64,000 nt of DNA from Acidimicrobiales bacterium (lineage in GTDB: Bacteria > Actinomycetota > Acidimicrobiia > Acidimicrobiales > AC-14): the NCBI GenBank assembly GCA_025463925.1, contig JAODBK010000015.1:33029-97028 (forward strand). The letters are read 5' to 3'. Below, one piece after another: positions 33,543 to 42,900 of this stretch. The notes beneath the pieces are model-generated. The model was not told where the DNA came from, did not search any database, and was given only the letters and a program-made list of their open reading frames with translations. The position numbers and the translations under genes are program-made. The first letter of the stretch is position 1; every line of letters starts with the position of its first letter.

Positions 33543-34951
33543 GCGCCCTCGGGGACGTGCTGCAGATCGCCGCAGCGCGAGCCCGACGGCAGCACCTTCG
33601 TCGGGTTGGCCATGCCGTCGGGATCGAACGCATCGCGAAGGCGGGCCTGGGCATCGAGATCGTCGGCCGAGAAGATCAGCGGCATGTAGTCGCGCTTCTC
33701 GAGCCCGATGCCGTGCTCACCGGAGAGGACGCCGCCGGCGGCGACGCACGCCTTCATGATGGCGGCACCCGCGGCTTCGACCCGCTCGAGCACGCCGGGC
33801 TCGCGCTTGTCGAACACGATGAGCGGGTGGAGGTTGCCGTCGCCGGCGTGGAAGACGTTCATCATCACCAGGTCGTGCTCGGCGGCGATGGCGTACACCG
33901 TCGCCAGCACCTCGACCAGCTTCGTGCGGGGCACGACGGCGTCGTGGAGGTAGTAGTTCGGCGCGATGCGGGCGATCGCCCCGAATGCCGACTTGCGGCC
34001 CTTCCACAGCAACGCCCGCTCGGTCTCGTCGGCCGCGACGCGCACCGTGCGGGCGCCGTGGGCCCGCCCGACCGCGGCCACCGCCTCGGCGTCGGCTTCG
34101 ACGCCGGCCGGCAGGCCGTCGAGCTCGACCAGCAGCACGCATGCGGCGTCGGCCGGGAAGCCGGCGTGCACGAACTCCTCGACCGCCCGCGTGATGGCGG
34201 CATCCATCATCTCCAGCGCGGCCGGCACGATCCCGGCGGCGATGATGGCGGTCACGGTCGCGGCGCCGTCGGCGACGGTGCCGAAGTCGAGCAGCAGGGT
34301 GCGCACCGCCGGCGGAACGGGCGTCAAGCGCACCGCGATGCGCGTCGCGATGCCCATCGTCCCTTCGCTGCCGACGAAGGCACCGCGCAGGTCGTAGCCG
34401 GCCGGCTCGGCGTCGAGCCCGCCGAGGAGGGCCACCGAGCCGTCGGCCAGCACGACCTCGATGGCGAGGACGTGGGCCGACGTGACGCCGTAGGCCAGGC
34501 AGTGCGGGCCACCCGAATTGGTCGCGACGTTGCCGCCGATCGTGCACGACTGCTGGCTCGACGGGTCGGGCGCGTAGTGGAGCCCGAGATGGGCGACGTG
34601 GTGGGTGAGGTCGAGGTTCAGCACGCCCGGCTCGACCCACGCGTACCGCTCGTCGGCGTTCACCTCGACGATGCGCGTCATCTTCGTCGTGACGATCACC
34701 ACCGGGTCGCCAACCGGCACCGCACCGCCGGCCAGGCCGGTGCCCGAGCCGCGCGGCACGAACGGCCGCCCGTGCCGGCGGGCGACGCGCACGCAGGCCT
34801 GCACCTCCTCCGTCGTCAAGGGGAAGCACACCACCTCGGCGCGACCCCGGATGATCGACGCGTCGCGCGCGTACAGCTCGAGGGCCAGCGGGCTGACCAG
34901 TACGCGATCCGGCGTGAGCGCGGCGCGCAGGTCATCGACCAGAGCGTCCAC
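33533..34951 (-). CDS. glcD: Glycolate oxidase FAD subunit GlcD
   Basis: Catalytic flavoprotein of the glycolate/D-lactate oxidase family, 472 residues. It has FAD-binding motifs VPRGSGTGLAGGAVP and CTIGGNVATNSGGPHCLAYG, GSEGTMGIATRI, and the substrate-side GDGNLHPLIVFD and SGEHGIGLEKRDYM. An ATG at 34978 (nine codons upstream) overlaps the ATG of the divergent gene; the GTG at 34951 is preferred because TACCGT lies 6 nt upstream and the sequence then begins VDALVDDLRAAL, near the usual family N-terminus. First gene of the glc operon. Confidence 0.92.
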   Translation of the reverse strand: MDALVDDLRAALTPDRVLVSPLALELYARDASIIRGRAEVVCFPLTTEEVQACVRVARRHGRPFVPRGSGTGLAGGAVPVGDPVVIVTTKMTRIVEVNADERYAWVEPGVLNLDLTHHVAHLGLHYAPDPSSQQSCTIGGNVATNSGGPHCLAYGVTSAHVLAIEVVLADGSVALLGGLDAEPAGYDLRGAFVGSEGTMGIATRIAVRLTPVPPAVRTLLLDFGTVADGAATVTAIIAAGIVPAALEMMDAAITRAVEEFVHAGFPADAACVLLVELDGLPAGVEADAEAVAAVGRAHGARTVRVAADETERALLWKGRKSAFGAIARIAPNYYLHDAVVPRTKLVEVLATVYAIAAEHDLVMMNVFHAGDGNLHPLIVFDKREPGVLERVEAAGAAIMKACVAAGGVLSGEHGIGLEKRDYMPLIFSADDLDAQARLRDAFDPDGMANPTKVLPSGSRCGDLQHVPEGAWI

Positions 34952-34957
34952 CGCCGA

Positions 34958-34967
34958 ACGGTAGCCT
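34958..34967. promoter_or_regulatory. Overlapping divergent -10 elements for glcD and the M20 peptidase gene
   Basis: ACGGTAGCCT contains TAGCCT on the plus strand (34962-34967, 9 nt before the ATG at 34977) and TACCGT on the minus strand (6 nt before the GTG at 34951). They share the TA at 34962-34963, the same arrangement as at 17911-17920 and 61639-61648. Confidence 0.5.
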
Positions 34968-34976
34968 GGCCCGGTC

Positions 34977-36377
34977 ATGGCCGACCTCGTCCTCGCCGAC
35001 TGGCTCGACGGGGAGCGCGACCGCATCGTCGAGACGCTGCTCGCCTGGCTCCGCATCCCGTCGATCTCGGCGCACGCCGACCGCGCGTCCGATGTCCGCC
35101 GCTCGGCCGAGTTCGCCGCCGCGGTGATGACGGGCGCCGGGCTCGAGCACGTGGCGCTCGTCGAGACGGACGGCCTGCCGGCGGTGTACGGCGATTGGCG
35201 GCACGCCGGTGCCGACGCGCCGACGGTCCTCGTGTACGGCCACCACGACGTCCAGCCGGTCGAACCCCTCGACGAGTGGCGGAGCCCGCCGTTCGAGCCG
35301 GTCATCGTCGACGGTGAGTGCCTCGCCCGTGGCGCCATCGACGACAAGGGGCAGGTGCTCTACGAGATCGAGGCGGTGCGCGGCCTCCTGGCCGAGACCG
35401 GTGGCCTGCCCGTCAATCTGAAGTTCCTCGTCGAGGGCGAGGAGGAGATCGGCAGCCCGAACTTCGAGGCCCTGCTCGCGGCCGAGCGGGCTCGTTTGGC
35501 GGCTGACGTGATCGTGGTCTCCGACACCGGCATGTGGGCGGCCGACGTCCCCTCGATCTGTGTCGGGATGCGCGGCCTCGTGGCGTTCGACGTCACGTTG
35601 CGCACCGCGGCGGGCGACCTGCACTCGGGCGTGTTCGGCGGCGCGGTGCCGAACCCGGCACATCTCGTGGCGTCGATCGTCGCCCGGCTGCACGACGAGT
35701 CCGGCCGCGTCACCGTCCCGGGGTTCTACGACGACGTGCGGCCACTCGATGCGGCCGAGGCGGACTCCCTGGCGCGACTGGCCTTCGACGAGGCGGCGTG
35801 GCGGGCCAACGCCGGCGTGGCCCGCACCGAGGGCGAGGCCGGCTACTCGGTGCTCGAGCGCACGACCGTCCGCCCGACCTGCGACGTCGTCGGCATCGGC
35901 GTCGGCTACACCGGCCCAGGCATCAAGACCATCGTGCCGGCGACCGGCGGCTTCAAGGTCACGTTCCGGCTCGTGCCCGACCAGCGGCCGCCCGCGGTCG
36001 CGGATGCGTTCGAATCGTGGCTGCGATCGCGTGTGCCCGACGGGGTGGAGGTCGAGATCGAGCCCGAGGGGCCGGGCGTGGCACCGCTCGTCACCGACGT
36101 GACCGAGCCGGCGATCGGCGCGCTCGCCGCGGCCATCGAGCGGGTATGGGGGACAACACCGCTCTTCACGCGCGAGGGTGGTTCCGGGCCGGAGGAGTCA
36201 TTGGGCCGGATGCTGGCCGCGCCAGTGTTGTTCCTCGGCGTCGGGCTCCCCGGCGACCGTATCCATGCTCCCAACGAACGGATGGTGATGGATCAGTTCT
36301 GGAAAGGTCTGCTCGCGGCCGCCGAGCTGTGGCGCGAGCTCGGCGATCTCGGCCGCTCGGGGCTGCGCGGTGGCTGA
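34977..36377 (+). CDS. M20-family metallopeptidase (dipeptidase)
   Basis: Di-zinc aminoacyl peptidase of 466 residues. Metal and catalytic residues are in VLVYGHHDVQP (His, and Asp two residues on), GAIDDKGQ (bridging Asp), EGEEEIGSPN (catalytic Glu and metal Glu) and VVSDTGMW (Asp), with a final His near the C-terminus (DRIHAPNERM). The dimerisation domain contains DLHSGVFGGAVPNPAH. It resembles carnosinase-like dipeptidases; the natural substrate is unknown. No signal peptide. Confidence 0.92.
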   Translation: MADLVLADWLDGERDRIVETLLAWLRIPSISAHADRASDVRRSAEFAAAVMTGAGLEHVALVETDGLPAVYGDWRHAGADAPTVLVYGHHDVQPVEPLDEWRSPPFEPVIVDGECLARGAIDDKGQVLYEIEAVRGLLAETGGLPVNLKFLVEGEEEIGSPNFEALLAAERARLAADVIVVSDTGMWAADVPSICVGMRGLVAFDVTLRTAAGDLHSGVFGGAVPNPAHLVASIVARLHDESGRVTVPGFYDDVRPLDAAEADSLARLAFDEAAWRANAGVARTEGEAGYSVLERTTVRPTCDVVGIGVGYTGPGIKTIVPATGGFKVTFRLVPDQRPPAVADAFESWLRSRVPDGVEVEIEPEGPGVAPLVTDVTEPAIGALAAAIERVWGTTPLFTREGGSGPEESLGRMLAAPVLFLGVGLPGDRIHAPNERMVMDQFWKGLLAAAELWRELGDLGRSGLRGG

Positions 36378-37122
36378 ACGCGTGCTGGATCGGGCCCATG
36401 AGTGGCTGTCGTTCGAAGATCCCGACGAGGAGCGGACGTGGATCTTCGACGTCACCTTCCTGCTGTCGTCGTGGGAGTGCATCTTCGGGCGCGGATGCCA
36501 AGGCGTGCTCACCGGTCCCGCGCCGGAGCTCGTGCAGGGTTGTTGCTCCTACGGCGCGCACTTCGTCGACGACGACGACCTGGCGCGCATCGAGAAGAAG
36601 GCGGCCCAGCTCACCGCGGCGGAGTGGCAGTTCCGCAGCAAGGGCCGGCGCAAGGACGGCGTGCTGAAGATCTCCAAGGTCAACAAGGACGCCGACACCG
36701 TCACCCGGATGGCCGACGACGCGTGCATCTTCCTCAACCGGCCGGGCTTCGGCGCCGGCCCGGGGTGCGCGCTCCACCAAGCGGCGCTGAGCCGCGGCGA
36801 GCGACCGGTCGACTGGAAGCCCGAGGTCTGCTGGCAGCTTCCCTTGCGGCGCGACGAGGAGGAGGACGGCGCCGGCCACGTCACCACGACCATCCGGCAG
36901 TGGGACCGGCCCGACTGGGGCGCCGGCGGTGCCGAATTCCATTGGTGGTGCACGGAGTCGCCGAGCGCGTTCATCGGCGCCGAGCCCGTCTACCGGTCGA
37001 TGCGCGAGGAGCTCATCGAGATGACGGGGACCAAGGTCTACAAGCGGCTCGCCGGGTATCTCGAGAGCCGCACCTCAGGCGCGGTCCCGCTGCCCCACCC
37101 GGTGGTGCGCACGCGGAAGTAG
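36370..37122 (+). CDS. Conserved Cys-rich protein (DUF3109/YkgJ-like cysteine cluster)
   Basis: A protein of 250 residues with repeated cysteine groups: WECIFGRGCQG, QGCCSYGAHF, DACIFLNRPGFGAGPGCALHQAAL and VCWQLPLRR. The order resembles metal-chelating cysteine-cluster proteins such as YkgJ and DUF3109, which may bind zinc or an Fe-S cluster. The C-terminal half has FHWWCTESPSAFIG and a helical tail. The GTG overlaps the peptidase stop by 8 bp, so it is cotranslated with it. Function unknown. Confidence 0.8.
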   Translation: MAERVLDRAHEWLSFEDPDEERTWIFDVTFLLSSWECIFGRGCQGVLTGPAPELVQGCCSYGAHFVDDDDLARIEKKAAQLTAAEWQFRSKGRRKDGVLKISKVNKDADTVTRMADDACIFLNRPGFGAGPGCALHQAALSRGERPVDWKPEVCWQLPLRRDEEEDGAGHVTTTIRQWDRPDWGAGGAEFHWWCTESPSAFIGAEPVYRSMREELIEMTGTKVYKRLAGYLESRTSGAVPLPHPVVRTRK

Positions 37123-37157
37123 GTCGGATGGCCCATCCGGGTCGAGGAGCCGACCGG

Positions 37158-37163
37158 TATCCT
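37158..37163 (+). promoter_or_regulatory. Predicted -10 element of the McrB-like ATPase gene
   Basis: TATCCT lies 9 nt before the ATG at 37173, within the 50-bp gap after the Cys-rich protein gene. It suggests the ATPase and its partner form their own transcription unit. Confidence 0.45.
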
Positions 37164-37172
37164 CGGCCCGCA

Positions 37173-38108
37173 ATGGCCGAATTCAACGTGGCCGCGCTCC
37201 AGAGCGCGGTGAAGCAGGCCGGGCTGCGTCTCCCCGAGCACGTGACCGAGCAGATCGTGGCCGCCATCGATTCCGGCAAGCACGTCGTGCTCACCGGCCC
37301 GCCGGGAACGGGCAAGACCTCGCTGGCCTTCCTCACCGCCGAGGTCGCGCAGGCCGCCGTGCTGTGCACCGGTTACCTGCCGACGACGGCGACCACCGAG
37401 TGGACGACGTTCGAGACCATCGGCGGGCTGCAACCGACGCTCGAAGGGCTGTTGTTCCGCCCCGGCATGTTCGTCGAGGCGATCGAGACGGGCCGCTGGC
37501 TCGTCGTCGACGAGCTCAACCGCGCCAACTTCGACCGGGCGTTCGGCCAGCTGTTCACGGTGCTGTCGGGCCAACCGGTGGTGCTCCCGTTCAAGCGCCG
37601 CGGGCGCACCGAGCCCATCTCGATCGTGCCCGCCGGTGTCGAGAGCCCGCCGAACACCGACGCGCTCCGGGTGCCGGCCAACTGGCGGATCATGGCGACG
37701 ATGAACGTCTTCGACAAGAACCTCTTGTTCGAGATGTCGTTCGCCCTCATGCGGCGGTTCGCGTTCGTCGAGGTGACCGCGCCGTCCGAGGAGGACTACC
37801 GGGCGTTGATCGCCGGACCGGGCGAGATCGTCGGCGAGCTGCTGCCGGTGCGGCGGCTGAAGGAGATCGGTCCCGCGGTGTTCATCGACGCCGCCAAGTA
37901 CGCCGCCCGGCGCGCCGAGCAGGCCCCGTCCAAGTCGCGCGTGTTGTACGAGGTCTTCTACGCGTACCTGTTGCCGCAGTTCGAAGGCATCGACGACGAC
38001 GCCGCGGCCGAGCTGTACGCCACGGTCGCGGACGTGCTCGAGCCGGACGAGCAGGCCGAGGCTCGCCGCACCGTCGAGCAAGTGCTGGGCGTCGAGCTCC
38101 GGGTATGA
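37173..38108 (+). CDS. McrB-like AAA+ ATPase
   Basis: A single-domain AAA+ protein of 311 residues. Walker A is VVLTGPPGTGKTSLAF, Walker B VVDELNRANFDRAFGQLFTVL and sensor 1 IMATMNVFDKNLLFEMSFALMRRF. The DELNRANxxxxFGQL and TMN motifs are those of the McrB motor of McrBC restriction enzymes (DEINRGN, GTMN) rather than MoxR. It lacks any N-terminal DNA-recognition domain. It is coupled by ATGA to a DUF2357/McrC-like gene, supporting an McrBC-derived pair. A housekeeping role is also possible because the surroundings are not a defence island. Confidence 0.85.
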   Translation: MAEFNVAALQSAVKQAGLRLPEHVTEQIVAAIDSGKHVVLTGPPGTGKTSLAFLTAEVAQAAVLCTGYLPTTATTEWTTFETIGGLQPTLEGLLFRPGMFVEAIETGRWLVVDELNRANFDRAFGQLFTVLSGQPVVLPFKRRGRTEPISIVPAGVESPPNTDALRVPANWRIMATMNVFDKNLLFEMSFALMRRFAFVEVTAPSEEDYRALIAGPGEIVGELLPVRRLKEIGPAVFIDAAKYAARRAEQAPSKSRVLYEVFYAYLLPQFEGIDDDAAAELYATVADVLEPDEQAEARRTVEQVLGVELRV

Positions 38109-38983
38109 CCGGCGCAGTCGCGGCGCCACCGGCGACCGTTGCCGCGTGGGGGCTCCTGGCGCGACCGGTCGACCCCGTGGCCGCCGCCGGCGCGCTGCTC
38201 GGATTGTCCCGCCGCTTCGCCGAGGCACTGGCCGCCGCGGTCATCGCCACCAGCCCGGAGACCGTCGACCTGCTCATGCAGATGCCGCGCCTGCTGCGTT
38301 CGCTGTCGGTGGCGACGACCACCCGGGCCGAGCGGTGCCAGGGCGAGGTCCGCGGCCCGATCCTGTGGAGCGAGACGATCTCCGCTCGCGGCGCCTCGGG
38401 TGGCGATCCCGAATTGCTCGTGTGCGCCGCGCCGCAGCGCGCCTATGACACCGCGGAGAACCGCGTGCTGGTCGCCGCCCTCCACCAGATCGTCGACGCC
38501 GCCCGATCGGTCGAGCGTCATATCGGTAGCACCGGCGATCACGGCCGCGCCGCGCGCCGGCTCACCAGCCTCGGCCTGCGCTACCTCGACCATCGCACGT
38601 TGAACGGCATCCCGCGCCGGCGCCCGAACCCCCGCGAGGTCCGTCGGGTCCGCGCCGGCCGCCGGGCCCGGCCGTACGCGCCGGCTTTGGCAGTCCTCGA
38701 CCGCGCCGTCGTCGGCCTCATCGGATCGGATGTCGCCGAGGTGGCCGACGACCGCACCGTTCGGCAGCACGCGCTCCTCGTCCACGTGGTCGGCGAGCTC
38801 CGAGCCCGCGGCCACGACGTCCCGCCACTGCTGGTGCGCGACACCACGTTGGTCGGCGGTCCGGTGCAGTATCGCCACGAGCGCCACGCCGGGCCCGGCC
38901 TCACCGCAGGGGTCCACCTCGACGGGGCCGTCGTCGAGGCCGACGACTCCGTCACCGCGGCGATCGAACTCGCCGGCTACTAG
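38105..38983 (+). CDS. DUF2357/McrC-like partner protein lacking an evident nuclease domain
   Basis: A protein of 292 residues. Its core, IVWSETI-like (PILWSETISARG) followed by PQRAYDTAENRVLVAALHQIVDAAR, resembles the DUF2357 block (xYDTPENRFV) found in McrC-type and related partners of McrB ATPases. I could find no PD-(D/E)xK motif; the frame stops shortly after AAIELAGY. It could be an adaptor that regulates the ATPase, or a degenerated nuclease subunit. Start ATG overlaps the ATPase stop. Confidence 0.72.
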   Translation: MTGAVAAPPATVAAWGLLARPVDPVAAAGALLGLSRRFAEALAAAVIATSPETVDLLMQMPRLLRSLSVATTTRAERCQGEVRGPILWSETISARGASGGDPELLVCAAPQRAYDTAENRVLVAALHQIVDAARSVERHIGSTGDHGRAARRLTSLGLRYLDHRTLNGIPRRRPNPREVRRVRAGRRARPYAPALAVLDRAVVGLIGSDVAEVADDRTVRQHALLVHVVGELRARGHDVPPLLVRDTTLVGGPVQYRHERHAGPGLTAGVHLDGAVVEADDSVTAAIELAGY

Positions 38984-38991
38984 CCAGCGCG

Positions 38992-39990
38992 TTACCGCAG
39001 CGTCGGGGGGCGCTCGCGTCGGGCGCCGGTGTCCGGGCCTACCGGCACCGCTGGGGCAGCGCGGTAGATGGACGAGCGCGCCGGCGCCATGGTCCCGCCG
39101 GGAAGCGACAGTCGCCAAGCCCAGCCGGCGAGCGCGACGAACACCAACGCGGCCAGCACCCGATTGGTGCGATCGTCGTGGGCCGCGACGCGCTGCAACG
39201 GGACGGACGCCGTCGCCCGGCGTCGGGCCGGCGTCGCCGTGGCCGGCCGTTTGGTGATCGTCGTGCTCGCGCGTGGCGTCGTCGCGGGAACGACCGCCGG
39301 GCTGGGCGCGCTCACACTCCCGCTCGGCGGTTCGGTCGGGGCGGCCGTGTCGGGCGGCGCCGTCGGCACCACCCCGGTGAGCACGGTGACCGCGGCCGCT
39401 TCCGGCGGCAGGAACGTCACATCGATGGTGGGCGCCGCGGTGGGACCGGGCACCGGCACCGGCGGCTTCGGGACCGCGACGGGCAACGACGTCGCGGTCG
39501 GCGACAGGACGACGCTGTAGGTCGTCGCCACGGGGAGCAGGGACAGGTCGAACGCCATCTTGGTGCCGTCGTCGCTGACGACCCCGCCGACCGAGCCGGT
39601 GCTGCAGTCGGCCGCCGGCTTGGCGGCGAACGACTGCGCGTCCCCCGGCGCCCACGCGCTGGCGGTCGGGCACGCGATCACCGCGCCCGTCGCGACCGGG
39701 GTCCTGGAGTTGATCCCCAGGGTGAGGATCGGTGCCGACTCGCCCGGCCCGAGTGAGAAACGCACCGCGGAGATCGCCTGCGTCCCGGTGGCGCTGCTCG
39801 ACACCCACAAGCCGTCCTTCGGGACGGTCGCCGGGGCCGGCAACGTGCCCGGTTGGGCCGACCACCAGTAGCCGTGCTGCACGCCGTCGACCGCGCCCGC
39901 CTGACCGCCGTCGCCTCCGACCACCACGAAGCCGGCGGCGGCGAGGACGGCTCCGCCGGCCAGGACGCGAAGCGCGAGCCGGCGATTCAC
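38992..39990 (-). CDS. Secreted, membrane-anchored Pro/Thr-rich protein
   Basis: A protein of 332 residues with a signal peptide (RRLALRVLAGGAVLAAAGFVVV), a beta-rich extracellular domain (about 35-165) with two cysteines (IACPTAS, AADCSTG), a long Pro/Ala/Thr linker (about 170-270), one transmembrane helix (VLAALVFVALAGWAW) and an Arg-rich cytoplasmic end. The GTG overlaps the stop of the transporter gene (GTGA), so it is made with the ABC system. Possibly an envelope accessory; family not recognised. Confidence 0.75.
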   Translation of the reverse strand: MNRRLALRVLAGGAVLAAAGFVVVGGDGGQAGAVDGVQHGYWWSAQPGTLPAPATVPKDGLWVSSSATGTQAISAVRFSLGPGESAPILTLGINSRTPVATGAVIACPTASAWAPGDAQSFAAKPAADCSTGSVGGVVSDDGTKMAFDLSLLPVATTYSVVLSPTATSLPVAVPKPPVPVPGPTAAPTIDVTFLPPEAAAVTVLTGVVPTAPPDTAAPTEPPSGSVSAPSPAVVPATTPRASTTITKRPATATPARRRATASVPLQRVAAHDDRTNRVLAALVFVALAGWAWRLSLPGGTMAPARSSIYRAAPAVPVGPDTGARRERPPTLR

Positions 39991-42900
39991 TTGGTCTTCG
40001 CCTTCGCCTTGGCCTTCGCCGCGGTGCGGGTGCGCGACGCCGGCGGTGCCGCGTCGCCGACGGCGGCGACCTCCACGGAACCGGACCGGGCGACGATTCG
40101 TTCGTCGGTGCCGAGGTAGGACGCGATGACGTCCGGGTGATTGACGACCTCGCTCGGCGTGCCGGTGGCGATCACCCGCCCCAACTCCAGCGCGACCATC
40201 GTGTGCGCGATCCCGGTGATGAGCGGCATGTCGTGCTCGATCACGAGGAGGCTGCACGCCAGCTCGTCGCGGACCCGCACGAGCAGGGGCCCGAGCGCCT
40301 CGGTCTCGCGCTGCGCGATGCCCGAGCTCGGCTCGTCGAGGATCAACACGGTGGGGCGATGCGCGATGGCCATCGCGAGGTCGACGATGCGCCGGCTGCC
40401 CGTCGACAGCTCCCCCACGAACTTGTTGCGGAACGCGCCGAGCCCCATCAGCTCGATGAGGTCGTGCACCGCCCACGCGACCTTGTCCTCCACCTCCGCG
40501 ACCGCTGGCAGCCCCAGCGCGGCCGCGATGGGATCGCGCACCTCGAGGTGGCGTTCCAGCGCGATCGCGATGTTCTCGGCGACCGTCAGCGACGGGAACA
40601 ACCGGGCGTCCTGGAACGAGCGACCCAGCCCGGCCCGGGCCCGCCGGTCCGGCGGCCATCTGGTCACGTCGCGCTCGCCGAACGTGATGCGACCGCTGTC
40701 AGGCACGAGGAAGCCGGAGATGAGGTCGAACACGGTTGTCTTGCCGGCGCCGTTCGGACCGATGAGGCCGAGGATCTCACCTTGGTGGAGGGCGAATGTC
40801 ACGTCGTCGACGGCCCGGATCCCACCGAAGCGCCGGGTCACCTCGTACAGGTCGAGCACCACCGGTGCGTCGGTGGCCAGCTCGGACCGGCGGCTCGGAC
40901 GGGCCGGCGCCTTCTTGCCGTTCGACGTCACCGTCTCGGTGGCCGACGCCGCGCCCTCGAGGAACACCGAGCGGAGGATGTCGTCGCGTTCGAGCAGGTC
41001 GGCCGTCGCCCCGGAGAAGCGGACCTCGCCCTTCTCCATGAAGACCGCCCGCTGCGCCAACGTCAGCGCGATGTTCACCGACTGCTCGACGACGATGATG
41101 GTCGTGCCCTGCGCGTGAATGGCGCGCACGATGTCGACCAGTTGCCCGACGATCGTCGGCGCCAGGCCGAGGCTCAGCTCGTCGATCATCAGCAGGCGCG
41201 GGGTGGCGATGAAGGCCATGGCCAGGCCGAGCATCTGCTGCTCGCCGCCGGAGAGGTTGCCGGCCAGCTGATCGCCCCGGTCCCGCAGGATCGGGAAGTA
41301 CTCCAGCACCTTGGCGGTGGCGGCCTCGACGTGCGCCTTGTCGTGCCGCTTGTACATCCATCCGGACAGGCGCAGGCACTCGTTGACGGTGAGCGTCGGG
41401 AACACGCTGCGGCCGCCGGGCATCTGCACGATGCCCAGCCGGACCGACTCCTGCGGGCCGAGGTGGCTGACGTCGCGCCCGTCGAAGAAGATGGCGCCAC
41501 CCGCGGGGCTCACCAACCCGGAGATCGCCTTCAGCAGCGTGGACTTGCCGGCGCCGTTGGTCCCGAGCAACGCGACGATCTCGCCGTCGTCGACCTCGAG
41601 GTCGACGCCGAACAGCACCTGCACCGAGTCGTAGGCCACGTCCAGGCCCACACACTGCAGCAGCGACCGGGCGCCGGCGGTCTCGCGCTGGCGCCGCATC
41701 GCCACCGTCGCCTCCAGCACCCGGGCCGCCTTGGCGGCATCGGCAGCGACGAAGCGGGCCGCGGAATACAGCACCAGGCCGCCGATCACCCAGTACGGCA
41801 GCAGCGTGCCGAGGCCCCACCGGTACCCGTGGTCGTCGGCGATCCTCGACACGCCCAGCAGGAAGTTGAGGCCCCACACGCCGCCGACGATGAAGAGCAG
41901 GCCGAACGAGAAGGAGAACGACCGGACCCGCGCCGGCGACACCAGGGCCTGCACCGCGAAGAACGGCGGGTAGAACAGCCCGGCGACGAACGACGTGGCC
42001 AGACCCAACGCGATCGCCAGGCCGACCCATGGCGACGCCGCGACCAGGCCCAAGCCGACGCCGATGCCCACGAGCGAGAGGCCGGCCCGCTTCAGCGGTT
42101 CGCCCGGATCGATGGCGAACCATCGCCGGGTCAGGCGGCCCGACGCCACCACGCCGCCGAAGGTCGCGGCGGCGTTGGCCGCCACGATCAGCCCGCGCGG
42201 CACGTCGGAGATGCCGTACACCCGCTCGTAGTACAGGGGCAGGAGGTACGAGAGTGGGATCAGCCCGGCGCCGATGAACAGCCACGCGACGTACTGACGC
42301 TTGAGCGTCGGGACCGCGAGCAACGTGCGGGCCGCCTCGCGGAACTCGACCGGCGGCTCCTTCTCGGCCTCGGCCGCGGCGTCCGGGTCGTCGGTGCCAC
42401 CGCGGCGCGGTTCCGGCAGCTTTAAGGCCACCAGCGCGGTGGCCACCACGGGGATCACGAGCACCATGAACGCGACGCGCCAGCCAGCGAGCGCGGTCAC
42501 GATCCCGGCGACGGCCGCGCCCGCGATCGCCCCGAGGTACACCCCGTTGCGATGGAAGGCGAAGACCAGTGGCCGGTCTTCCGGCTTGTAGTAGTCCGCG
42601 AGCAGCGACGGGTGGATGGTGTCGTTGGTCAGCCGGCCGAACCCGTTGCCGATGCGGAACCCGGCGAGCACCGCGACGCTGCCCGCCACGCCGGTGAGCA
42701 GCGAGAAGATCCCGGCGAGCAGGCCGCCGACGACGACCAGCGGTCGCCGCGGGATGCGGTCGCCGAGAAACCCGACCGGGATGGCGAGCAACAGGACGAT
42801 CGAGACGTTGGCGACGACGATCAGGCCGAAGTCGTGCGTGCTGAGATGGAAGGCTCGTTTGATGTTCGGCGCGAGGGTGCCGAACGCCGCGGTGTCCCAC

